Shown: positions 1-5,978, counted from the first letter of the stretch. The stretch: 8,854 nt of DNA from an uncultured Veillonella sp. (GCA_902478055.1 CABSJL010000039.1:1-8854), one strand, 5' to 3'. Numbers and translations are program-made. The notes: generated by a model from the sequence alone, not told the origin.

Positions 1-16
1 AACTTCTATGTGGTTT

Positions 17-34
17 TCAGAGTACAAACTCTGA
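17..34 (+). other. Hairpin in the 23S-5S internal spacer
   Basis: A perfect 7-bp stem (tcagagt at 17-23 with actctga at 28-34) closes an acaa loop immediately before the 5S gene. Its position suggests a processing stem for the rRNA precursor; that role is inferred. The first 16 bases are spacer, and I cannot recognise a 23S 3' end in them. Confidence 0.5.
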
Positions 35-37
35 CAG

Positions 38-154
38 ATTCAGTGGCGATAGCTATGAGGATCCACCTGTTCCCATCTCGAACACAGTAGTTAAGCTCAT
101 AAACGCCGAAAGTACTTGGCTGGAGACGGCCTGGGAGGATAGGAAGCCGCTGAT
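38..154 (+). rRNA. rrf: 5S ribosomal RNA
   Basis: This is the 5S RNA of the large ribosomal subunit, about 117 nt, the usual bacterial length. The conserved loop sequences cacctgttccca and cgaacacagtagttaagc are present, as is the ttggctggagac stretch in the 3' half. The terminal helix is visible: cagtggc at 41-47 pairs with gccgctg at 146-152, with one G-U pair. It is the last gene of an rRNA operon whose 23S lies outside the window, and a strong terminator follows within about 10 nt. Exact mature ends are uncertain by a few bases. Confidence 0.95.
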
Positions 155-162
155 TAAAGCAT

Positions 163-203
163 AAAATAGAGGGTCAACCCTAAAGGGTTGGCCCTCTATT
201 TTT
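163..203 (+). terminator. Rho-independent terminator of the rRNA operon
   Basis: The arm 163-181 pairs with 184-202 over about 19 positions with a single G-U pair, the tight turn ccctaaaggg, and a run of T at 199-203. The stem is unusually long and stable, as expected at the end of an rRNA operon. A small 7-bp hairpin (203-220, gtgctc/gagcac) follows directly. Confidence 0.93.
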
Positions 204-209
204 GTGCTC

Positions 210-260
210 TAACGAGCACATTCTAATTCCTTCTAGAGCCGTTTCCAGCCAAGGTTGTAC
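210..260 (-). repeat. Inverted, degenerate copy of the 5S 3' half
   Basis: Positions 238-252 are the reverse complement of 5S positions 116-130 with one substitution, which is G-U compatible in RNA. Weaker similarity appears to continue to about 212 when aligned with 5S 131-155, and a gtac follows at 257-260 as gtac precedes in 5S. It could be a decayed inverted 5S fragment. If co-transcribed, it could pair with the 5S precursor. Confidence 0.5.
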
Positions 261-310
261 AAGTAATATCTATGTGTATTTATCAATACAGGCGGCGTGG
301 GAAGCCTAGG

Positions 311-353
311 GCAATAGGGCGTAAAGGAGCGCAGCGACGCATACGTCCATTGC
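311..353 (+). other. Long GC-rich hairpin, possible structured RNA
   Basis: Positions 311-315 pair with 349-353 and 317-323 pair with 342-348, leaving A316 bulged. That gives 12 bp including one G-U pair. A further gcg/cgc pairing (329-331 with 338-340) caps the hairpin. The length and G+C content stand out against the AT-rich surroundings. There is no T tract, so it is not a simple terminator. The function is unknown. Confidence 0.45.
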
Positions 354-470
354 ATCAGGTTCGACGAAGCCCTTAAGGTATATATTTTAATTTAGATCAT
401 AGTGTTAACTACTGCCATGGGCGAGTGTGATAGGAAGCCGCGGCTAGTGGTAGATATAAACCCTATCTAA

Positions 471-508
471 CCGATACCGCGGTGCGTAGCACTTATGGTA
501 TCGCACCG
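471..508 (+). other. Segment with two mutually exclusive hairpins
   Basis: In fold A, cgatacc (472-478) pairs with ggtatcg (497-503), enclosing gtgc/gcac (482-485 with 489-492). In fold B, cggtgcg (480-486) pairs with cgcaccg (502-508). Both stems are perfect 7-bp stems and share bases 502-503, so they cannot form together. The segment overlaps the first copy of the 77-nt repeat. Just before it, tagata (451-456) and tatcta (464-469) form another small hairpin. Confidence 0.4.
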
Positions 509-626
509 TAAATCAGTTGAGTAAATTCAGATATATGTAAATAAATAGCATTATATAGGCACAACGTGCCAATGTTACCGAACCGTAAAGCCGTTGAGTT
601 ACTTTAAATGTATGTAAATAACAAGC
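481..626 (+). repeat. Two tandem copies of a hairpin-containing unit, 77-nt period
   Basis: Copy 1 (481-549) and copy 2 (558-626) align without gaps. Over 495-549 against 572-626 I count 43 of 55 identical. In front of this conserved part each copy has, at exactly corresponding positions, a 5-bp stem with a 3-nt loop: 481-485/489-493 and 558-562/566-570. The stem sequences differ but pairing is kept (T-A became C-G, G-C became A-T, G-U became G-C). The period is not a multiple of three and stops occur, so it is not protein repeats. Strand is arbitrary. Confidence 0.7.
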
Positions 627-682
627 CCCATGATCATAAAATCACAGAGCTTATTTATAACTTATATTATTAATTATATATA

Positions 683-708
683 CAAAAAAGAGCCGCCTAA
701 GCAGCTCT
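683..708 (-). terminator. Rho-independent terminator of mop
   Basis: Read on the minus strand, the arms 708-701 and 696-689 form an 8-bp stem with one G-U pair, followed by a T run (plus-strand A run 684-688). It starts 7 nt beyond the mop stop codon. Confidence 0.85.
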
Positions 709-715
709 AGGTTTA

Positions 716-925
716 TTATTCTATACCAACCATTACGTTAGTAGCTTTGATAACAGCATATACTTCTTTGCCTACTGTTAAGCCCAATTCTTTAACAGAT
801 TGAACTGTAATGTCAGCAGTAATGATATTATCGTTACCTACATTAATTTTCACAATTGCATTTACGGCACCCTCTTGAATTTCTACGATAGTACCTTTTA
901 ATTGGTTTCTTGCGCTTAATTTCAT
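716..925 (-). CDS. mop: Molbindin (Mop/TOBE-domain molybdate-binding protein)
   Basis: This small cytoplasmic protein of 69 residues has the length of clostridial Mop. It is one TOBE/Mop domain: an MKLSARNQLKG start, the GAVNAIVKI strand, then ITADIT and a C-terminal YAVIKATNVMVGIE segment. Proteins of this family assemble into oligomers that bind molybdate or tungstate and are thought to store or buffer the oxyanion. The start at 923-925 is chosen because aaggag lies 6 nt upstream (complement of 932-937) and because the domain begins at this Met; the longer open frame runs backwards through the tRNA gene. It has its own terminator and lies downstream of tRNA-Gly, separated by another terminator. 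No molybdate transporter or Moco gene is in the window, so the substrate rests on family resemblance. Confidence 0.88.
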   Translation of the reverse strand: MKLSARNQLKGTIVEIQEGAVNAIVKINVGNDNIITADITVQSVKELGLTVGKEVYAVIKATNVMVGIE

Positions 926-971
926 ATTTGGCTCCTTATAAGAATTATATAATACATTCAAATTTATATTT

Positions 972-985
972 ATTATATCATTATA
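972..985 (-). promoter_or_regulatory. Possible -10 elements of the mop promoter
   Basis: Two TATAAT hexamers occur on the minus strand (complements of 972-977 and 980-985), about 50 nt before the mop start. No good -35 is visible, because that position falls in the tRNA terminator hairpin. The assignment is weak in such AT-rich DNA. Confidence 0.35.
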
Positions 986-988
986 TAT

Positions 989-1025
989 AAAAAAGGCCAT
1001 GATGTATATCACATCATGGTTTTTT
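989..1025 (-). terminator. Bidirectional terminator between tRNA-Gly and mop
   Basis: A perfect 9-bp stem, ccatgatgt (997-1005) with acatcatgg (1011-1019), has a 5-nt loop. Six A lie on one side (989-994) and six T on the other (1020-1025). On the minus strand it ends the tRNA-Gly transcript. On the plus strand it could stop read-through towards the PepSY gene. Confidence 0.88.
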
Positions 1026-1030
1026 ATGCA

Positions 1031-1104
1031 TGGAGCGGGCGAAGGGAATCGAACCCTCCTCTCAAGCTTGGGAAGCTCGCATTCTACCGATGAACTACGC
1101 CCGC
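1031..1104 (-). tRNA. tRNA-Gly (anticodon CCC)
   Basis: The minus strand folds into a full cloverleaf. The 7-bp acceptor GCGGGCG/CGCCCGC uses plus positions 1098-1104 and 1035-1041. The anticodon stem CGAGC/GCTTG has a 7-nt loop TTCCCAA, and the T arm is GAGGG-TTCGATT-CCCTT. The anticodon, at plus 1070-1072, is CCC and reads GGG codons. A shifted loop would give TCC, but then the base after the anticodon would be C rather than the usual purine. The 3' CCA is encoded (complement of 1031-1033). Length with CCA is 74 nt. It stands alone with its own promoter and terminator. Confidence 0.95.
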
Positions 1105-1115
1105 AGGATGTACAT

Positions 1116-1145
1116 ATTGTATCATATATGTATCTATACATTCAA
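1116..1145 (-). promoter_or_regulatory. Promoter of tRNA-Gly
   Basis: On the minus strand, TTGAAT (complement of 1140-1145) and TACAAT (complement of 1116-1121) are 18 nt apart. Transcription would start a few bases before the mature tRNA end at 1104. Confidence 0.6.
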
Positions 1146-1187
1146 GTAAAGTTAGTCGTCATGAATATACCTATAGTGGTAGTTGTA

Positions 1188-1216
1188 TTGTATTGTTATA
1201 ACAATAGAGGTATAAA
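1188..1216 (+). promoter_or_regulatory. Promoter with a palindromic operator candidate
   Basis: A candidate -35 TTGTAT (1188-1193) and -10 TATAAA (1211-1216) are spaced 17 nt. Between and overlapping them lies a perfect 16-bp palindrome, tattgttataacaata (1191-1206), well placed to be a repressor site. A start about 7 nt after the -10 would leave a very short leader before the ribosome binding site, so the exact promoter is uncertain. The palindrome itself is certain. Confidence 0.5.
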
Positions 1217-1239
1217 GTAATAGAAAAGGAGGCATATGT

Positions 1240-2565
1240 ATGTCAAAGATTTATAAAATCCATAAATGGTTATCTATAATATCTGTAGTGTTTTTCTTAA
1301 TGTTTTGTATTACTGGGCTTATCCTTATGTTTAGGACTGAGTTAAATGCATGGGCTCAAGGAGGAACACACAATACTTCATCATCTATGGCTATGAGTCA
1401 ACAAGAAATGTCAATTTTTAATTATGCTGATGAAGGAGCTTCATTAGTTAAGCAAACCTATCCATCTAAGGATATTTTAAATATTTCTCCTGCTATGGGG
1501 GCTGGACATATTTTACGTTATCGTATTATTGATTCAGCTGCTACCATAGCTCCTCCAGCACGTATGGGAATGGGTGGTGACTATGCATTATATAATCCTA
1601 ATACGAAAGCTCTCATTACTACGCATCATGAAACATCTGCTCATCCTTGGGTGCGCAGTATATTACATACTCTTCATCAACTACATACGCGATTAGATCT
1701 CGGAAAAACTGGGATTTATATTGTAACAATTTTATCTTTTTTATGTGCTTTATCGATTATTTCTGGTATTTTCTTATATGGTCCATTTCGTAAAAGTTTT
1801 GCAAAATCTGCAGTATTGTCAAATCATATGAAATTAAGTTCATTGCATCGAGAGTTTGCAATGGTTGCTACTGTATGGGGATTTATCTTATGTATTACAG
1901 GTGTATGGATAGGTGGATTTTTTATTGCCAATGACAGCTATAATGCAGATGTACTACATACTGCAAAGCAAGAGCTTTCATCGGATCAATCCGAAATTTT
2001 ACAACCATCCGAAGCTATTTCTCGCATTATGAAAGCTTATCCAGATCGTCAGCTTATATCTATTGATTATCCATCCAAATTTAATGACCATCACTATGCA
2101 TTTTATTTAGGTGCTGAAAATGATGATGATCCTGCTATGTTTTTGGGACAGCCTGTCTATGCTAATTTACATGCTGATTCTGCTAAGGATATGTATTCTA
2201 CAAAAACAATACCATGGTATTTTACTGGTATGACTACAATGATTAATCTCCATATTCATAATCATAATACAATGGTGCTTAAAATATTATGGGCCATCTG
2301 GGATATAGTTCTTATTATAGGTATTATAACAGGCATTATGATGACTATTATAAAGAAATTTGTTAAATCTCGTGCTATGGAATCTAGAGCACCCGTTGAG
2401 ATACAACATGTTTGGCGTAAACCTATCCTTTATAGTATTTTAGTTCTCCTAGGTTTTATTGTGCCTCTTTGGTCTAATCCAATCACAAATAGTATAGCTG
2501 CCATTTGTTTAAGCATTCCACTTATTGGATTCTTAATTTCTCTGATCAGAGGGAATAATTATTAA
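1240..2565 (+). CDS. PepSY-associated transmembrane protein (COG3182/PiuB-like)
   Basis: This is an inner-membrane protein of 441 residues. Predicted membrane segments are near 11-31, 157-180, 207-230, 345-371, 396-411 and 418-436, with large extracytoplasmic parts between the first and second and between the third and fourth. This matches the PepSY-associated TM family, which includes iron-regulated PiuB-type proteins and the haem-binding siderophore reductase FoxB. Conserved-looking histidines sit near membrane ends: H8 in KIHKW, H143/H146/H149, H203 in SLHREF, and H338/H340/H342 in LHIHNHN. They could ligate haem, so a reductase role in iron uptake is a reasonable inference but unproven. 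The start has an ideal aaaggagg (1225-1232) 7 nt upstream. A second ATG at 1236 is out of frame. No terminator is evident after it, and no siderophore transporter is adjacent. Confidence 0.8.
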   Translation: MSKIYKIHKWLSIISVVFFLMFCITGLILMFRTELNAWAQGGTHNTSSSMAMSQQEMSIFNYADEGASLVKQTYPSKDILNISPAMGAGHILRYRIIDSAATIAPPARMGMGGDYALYNPNTKALITTHHETSAHPWVRSILHTLHQLHTRLDLGKTGIYIVTILSFLCALSIISGIFLYGPFRKSFAKSAVLSNHMKLSSLHREFAMVATVWGFILCITGVWIGGFFIANDSYNADVLHTAKQELSSDQSEILQPSEAISRIMKAYPDRQLISIDYPSKFNDHHYAFYLGAENDDDPAMFLGQPVYANLHADSAKDMYSTKTIPWYFTGMTTMINLHIHNHNTMVLKILWAIWDIVLIIGIITGIMMTIIKKFVKSRAMESRAPVEIQHVWRKPILYSILVLLGFIVPLWSNPITNSIAAICLSIPLIGFLISLIRGNNY

Positions 2566-2656
2566 TCAGTATTTTATTAGCTTGCTCCATAAGTATAAGT
2601 ATGTCGCAAATGTTTGATTACTCTAGACTTAATCCGCATGGTTCATCATTAGTTTA

Positions 2657-2686
2657 TTGATTATTTTCGAAGTGAAATGATATAAT
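2657..2686 (+). promoter_or_regulatory. Promoter of the nhaA pair
   Basis: TTGATT (2657-2662) and a perfect TATAAT (2681-2686) are 18 nt apart. The predicted start leaves a leader of about 65 nt before the first nhaA. With only 28 nt between the two nhaA genes, both are probably transcribed from here. Confidence 0.55.
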
Positions 2687-2757
2687 AAATTTAAATAAAT
2701 AGTTTTTATGTATAAAATTCTGTATTTATATTTATAATTGAGAAAGTGGTAGTTACT

Positions 2758-3912
2758 ATGAATTATATAAAAGCATTTATTCAGTCTGAATCATCTGGCG
2801 GTATTATGCTCTTACTTGCCGCTATTCTTGGTGTTATTACAGCAAATTCTCCTCTAGCAGAACAGTATTTCGCCTTAATGCATGTGTATTGGGGACCTAT
2901 GGATATACTGGAATGGGTTAATGATGGGTTAATGGCACTCTTTTTCCTATATGTAGGGCTAGAGATTAAATCAGAAATGATTTCTGGCGAATTGAATACA
3001 AATTCAAAAAGAGTATTACCACTCTTAGCTGCTTTTGCAGGTGTTGTTACACCTGCTTTAGTATATTTCTTAATTGCTGGTTCTGTCCCTGAGTATACCC
3101 ATGGATGGGGGATTCCAACAGCTACAGATATTGCATTTGCCATAGGTGTTATTATGATGCTTGGTAAACGTGTATCTCAAGCTATGAAAGCTTTTCTTTC
3201 TGCCTTAGCTGTTATTGATGATTTAATTGCTATTATCGTTATAGCTATCTTCTACGGTGCCGGCGTAGATTTCCCGTATTTGATTGGTGCTGCTATCGTA
3301 ACAGGCGCATTGTGGTATACTAATAAACAGGGGTATGTGAGACCTGTATTATATGGTGTATTGGGTGCAGTTCTTTGGTATTTTGTATTAAAGTCTGGCG
3401 TTCATGCAACTATTGCTGGGGTTGTCTTAGCTATGACAATTCCTGCAACAGGTAAACTTGATGGTGAAACAGTATATCCTATGCATAAATGGGCAGATAA
3501 ACTGAAGCATTGGGTTAATTTTTTAATTATTCCTTTATTTAGTTTCTTAAATGCAGGGGTATCCTTTGCTGATGTTTCTGTAGATCATTTATTCCATCCT
3601 GTTGTACTAGGCGTTTCATTAGGCCTTATTTTAGGTAAACAGTTTGGTATTTTCTCTGCAGTTTTCGTTTTAGTTAAATCTAAGATTATCAAGATGCCTA
3701 CTAATACAACATGGCCAGAGGTTTATGGTACTGCCATCGTTTGTGGTATTGGTTTTACTATGAGCTTATTTGTAGCTACATTGGCATTTCCACCTGGTGT
3801 CAATCAAGAAATGGCTAAAATTGGTATCTTTATAGGTTCTATTATTTCTGGTTTATTAGGTGCTATAGTTTTAATTTTGGCATATAAAATAAGAACTTTT
3901 AAGCATAAATAA
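2758..3912 (+). CDS. nhaA: Na+/H+ antiporter NhaA, first copy
   Basis: This integral membrane antiporter exports Na+ (or Li+) in exchange for protons, for sodium and pH homeostasis. Its 384 residues cover the full NhaA family length. Key residues of E. coli NhaA are all present: Asp124 in ATDIAFAIGV (D133), Asp154-Asp155 in AVIDDL (D163/D164, the ion-binding pair) and Lys294 in LILGKQ (K300). I prefer the ATG at 2758 over a GTG at 2746. The upstream aaagtgg (2743-2749) then serves as ribosome binding site, and with this start the catalytic residues fall at identical numbers in the second copy. The C-terminal end is short and basic (KIRTFKHK). The next gene starts 28 nt after the stop, so the two very likely form an operon. 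Confidence 0.95.
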   Translation: MNYIKAFIQSESSGGIMLLLAAILGVITANSPLAEQYFALMHVYWGPMDILEWVNDGLMALFFLYVGLEIKSEMISGELNTNSKRVLPLLAAFAGVVTPALVYFLIAGSVPEYTHGWGIPTATDIAFAIGVIMMLGKRVSQAMKAFLSALAVIDDLIAIIVIAIFYGAGVDFPYLIGAAIVTGALWYTNKQGYVRPVLYGVLGAVLWYFVLKSGVHATIAGVVLAMTIPATGKLDGETVYPMHKWADKLKHWVNFLIIPLFSFLNAGVSFADVSVDHLFHPVVLGVSLGLILGKQFGIFSAVFVLVKSKIIKMPTNTTWPEVYGTAIVCGIGFTMSLFVATLAFPPGVNQEMAKIGIFIGSIISGLLGAIVLILAYKIRTFKHK

Positions 3913-3940
3913 TGAACGTATTATATTAGGAAGGAATCAT

Positions 3941-5113
3941 ATGGAACGGATATTTGTATTTTTACGTTCTCCTGGTTCGGCGACTGCTGTTCTACTAGGA
4001 GCTACACTTATTGCATTAATCGTAGCAAACTCTCCATTGGCGACACAGTATATGTCACTTGTTAATTTGAAACTAGGTCCACTAACAACTATGGAGTGGG
4101 TAAATGATGCATTAATGGCGATTTTCTTCCTCTTTGTTGGGTTAGAAGTAAAGCGTGAATTGGTAAGTGGCGAGCTTAATACGAATGCAAAGCGTATTAT
4201 GCCAGGTATTGCTGCATTATTTGGTGTGTTAGTACCTGCTATTATTTATTATCTTATTGCAGGCTCTAGTGAAGTGTATGTTCATGGTTGGGCTATTCCA
4301 ACAGCGACAGACATTGCTTTTGCTATAGGTGTTATAACTGCATTGGGATCTAGAGTTCCTAACTCTATGAAGGTCTTTTTGACCGCCTTAGCTGTTATTG
4401 ATGATTTGATTGCTATTATCGTTATTGCTATATTCTATGCATCAAATCTGAATCTTTTCTATTTATTTGGTGCCGTTGTTGTAACGGGTTTATTGATTTA
4501 CTGTAATCGGTCTGGTTACGTTAGATCTTTATCCTATATCATTCTTGGTTTGATTCTATGGTATTGTATACTTCGCTCTGGATTACATGCTACTATGGCC
4601 GGTGTAATCTTGGCGATGACAATTCCAGAACGTGGTAAGATTGGTCGTAAATATGTTAGACCAATGCAACATTGGGAACATTATTTATCTAACTGGGTAA
4701 GCTTTGTGATTGTTCCTATTTTTGCTTTCTTTAATGCCGGTGTAAGTCTTGCTGGATTCGGTGTAGCAGATTTAACACATCCTGTTGTTTTAGGTGTTGC
4801 ACTAGGCCTTATTTTAGGTAAACAAATCGGTATCTTTGGTGCTATGTTTGGGATGATTAAGTTAGGTATTGTACCTATGCCAGCAGAAGCTAACTGGAAA
4901 TTTATTTATGGTACCTCCATTGTATGTGGTATTGGTTTTACTATGAGTATATTTGTTTCCGTTTTAGCTTTTGATCCAGGTCATGCTCAAGAGATGGCTA
5001 AAGGTGGCGTATTAATAGGTTCCATCATTTCTGCTGTTATTGGCTATACTTACTTACGCATTATTGGTGCTAAGCGTAAGGAATGCCATATAGGTGTATA
5101 TCATAACTGTTAA
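3941..5113 (+). CDS. nhaA: Na+/H+ antiporter NhaA, second copy
   Basis: This is a second full-length NhaA of 390 residues, roughly 55-60% identical to its upstream neighbour by eye and gapless to it up to the functional lysine. The catalytic set is intact: Asp124, Asp154-Asp155 and Lys294. It should also be a sodium/proton antiporter of the cytoplasmic membrane. A good aggaagg (3928-3934) precedes the start. At DNA level some parts are nearly identical to the first gene; for example 4384-4437 matches 3201-3254 at 50 of 54 positions, so the pair arose by duplication. It differs at the N-terminal helix (SPGSATAVLLG in place of SESSGGIMLLL) and in the C-terminal tail, which ends in a Cys/His-rich ECHIGVYHNC. 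Whether the copies differ in pH range or ion preference cannot be read from sequence. Confidence 0.95.
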   Translation: MERIFVFLRSPGSATAVLLGATLIALIVANSPLATQYMSLVNLKLGPLTTMEWVNDALMAIFFLFVGLEVKRELVSGELNTNAKRIMPGIAALFGVLVPAIIYYLIAGSSEVYVHGWAIPTATDIAFAIGVITALGSRVPNSMKVFLTALAVIDDLIAIIVIAIFYASNLNLFYLFGAVVVTGLLIYCNRSGYVRSLSYIILGLILWYCILRSGLHATMAGVILAMTIPERGKIGRKYVRPMQHWEHYLSNWVSFVIVPIFAFFNAGVSLAGFGVADLTHPVVLGVALGLILGKQIGIFGAMFGMIKLGIVPMPAEANWKFIYGTSIVCGIGFTMSIFVSVLAFDPGHAQEMAKGGVLIGSIISAVIGYTYLRIIGAKRKECHIGVYHNC

Positions 5114-5130
5114 AATTAAATAGTTATTAT

Positions 5131-5210
5131 AAAAGTCTCCATTATTGACTGTCTATATAATCAAAACGTAAAAACTTTACTTGATTGGGCAGACTATAAT
5201 GGAGATTTTT
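5131..5210 (+). terminator. Long-hairpin terminator after the nhaA pair
   Basis: The outer arms 5131-5145 and 5196-5210 pair over 15 positions, including the final T tract and one G-U pair. The interior can pair further: gtct/agac (5151-5154 with 5191-5194), aatcaa/ttgatt (5159-5164 with 5181-5186) and gtaaa/tttac (5168-5172 with 5176-5180). The structure is about 80 nt, much longer than a typical terminator, and begins 17 nt after the stop codon. Confidence 0.8.
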
Positions 5211-5368
5211 CATTGCTATACTATATTTCTATGCTATATATGTAGTACTAGATTTGAGATATAGTTAAAAACGTGCATTATATATGCATTTTTTGTATTA
5301 CTATCTCGATATGGTTTATAGATTATTTAAAACTGTATAGTATACTACTGATGTAAGGTGAGGTGTAT

Positions 5369-5977
5369 ATGGTTAAGAAAATAATTATCGCATGTACGCT
5401 TGTTTGTATGACTACAATGGTATCTTCCGTATCATTGGCAAAAACGATTGATCGGGGACAACGGGGGCACCATGTTAGCAAGGTGCAAACCATGTTAAAG
5501 CATCAAGGTTTTTTACATGATTCTGTAGATGGTATTTATGGTCATAATACGGAACAAGCTGTACGGAAATTTCAAAAGTCAAAGGGACTCGCTGTAGATG
5601 GTCGCGTTGGTCCTAGCACCATGAATGCTTTAGAAAAGATGGAGACTCGTTATGGTGGACATGGTACAGAATTAAGTCATAATGGTGTGCCAAATAAATA
5701 CTCTCGAGTTTTAACTATGCAAGCTAGTGCTTATTCTGCTCAAGATCCTGGCAATGGCAATTATACGGCTACAGGTAGTCGCTTAAAGAAGGGCATCGTA
5801 TCTGTAGATCCAAAATTAATTCCATTAGGTACGCGATTATACATTGAAGGTTATGGTTATGCTGTAGCTGATGATGTTGGTGGCGCTATCAAAGGTCATA
5901 GAATTGACTTAGCTTATGATTCTCGTTCTGAAGCATTGCAGTTTGGTCGTCAAACTGTGAAGGTTTACGTTTTATAA
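5369..5977 (+). CDS. Secreted 3D-domain protein with peptidoglycan-binding domain
   Basis: This exported protein of 202 residues has a signal peptide (MVKKIII..., about 1-24, likely cleaved after SLA). A peptidoglycan-binding domain of the PF01471 type spans about 27-90 (RGQRGHHVSKVQTML, DGIYGHNTEQAVRKFQ, VDGRVGPSTMNAL). A C-terminal 3D domain spans about 118-202. The acidic residues that name the 3D family are visible: Asp147 in VDPKLIPLGT, Asp168/169 in ADDVGG and Asp180 in RIDLAYDSR. Proteins of this type (for example YocH, or the 3D part of RpfB-like proteins) act on cell-wall glycan, probably as lytic enzymes. The ATG at 5369 is preferred over a GTG at 5363 because aaggtgagg (5355-5363) then serves as ribosome binding site. 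The gene stands alone; its promoter is unclear (possible TATACT at 5341-5346 without a good -35). Confidence 0.88.
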   Translation: MVKKIIIACTLVCMTTMVSSVSLAKTIDRGQRGHHVSKVQTMLKHQGFLHDSVDGIYGHNTEQAVRKFQKSKGLAVDGRVGPSTMNALEKMETRYGGHGTELSHNGVPNKYSRVLTMQASAYSAQDPGNGNYTATGSRLKKGIVSVDPKLIPLGTRLYIEGYGYAVADDVGGAIKGHRIDLAYDSRSEALQFGRQTVKVYVL

Positions 5978-5978
5978 T

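Larger units (their letters stand above)
204..682. other. Gene-free, highly structured intergenic region
   Basis: About 480 bases between the rRNA terminator and the mop terminator hold no convincing coding sequence on either strand; stops are frequent in all frames. The stretch around 291-340 and 412-510 is visibly richer in G and C than the AT-rich flanks. It contains several hairpins, an inverted 5S-like fragment and a tandem structured repeat, which are listed separately. A possible weak plus-strand promoter (ttgtac at 255-260, AT-rich -10 near 277-286) lies upstream of the GC-rich part. I do not recognise a known RNA family. It could be an uncharacterised RNA, a dispersed intergenic repeat, or decayed sequence. 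Confidence 0.6.

Noticed and set aside
317..334. Resemblance to the 16S rRNA segment gggcgtaaag
   Set aside because: Only about ten bases match exactly and the flanks do not continue as 16S, so I treat it as chance.
476..482. T-box-like accgcgg
   Set aside because: The seven bases resemble part of the T-box antiterminator motif, but the preceding GGTGG part is missing and no aminoacyl-tRNA synthetase or amino-acid gene lies downstream on the plus strand.
578..583. CCGAAC core resembling a PurBox
   Set aside because: The flanks do not fit and no inverted partner lies at the right distance; it is explained by the tandem repeat.
926..1141. N-terminal extension of mop
   Set aside because: The extra 72 residues read through the tRNA gene and a terminator; the Mop domain and a good ribosome binding site begin at 925.
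999..1220. Plus-strand open frame of 73 codons
   Set aside because: It runs antisense through the whole tRNA-Gly gene and its terminator, has no ribosome binding site and shows no family resemblance.
2781..3143. Minus-strand open frame inside the first nhaA
   Set aside because: It is a shadow of the real gene, without a ribosome binding site or recognisable domain. The same holds for the minus-strand frames inside glmU (7170-7406, 7643-8005, 7887-8324).
5274..5294. Small hairpin tgcat/atgca followed by six T
   Set aside because: A 5-bp A/T-rich stem with no gene ending nearby is too weak to call a terminator; it could end a short unknown transcript.
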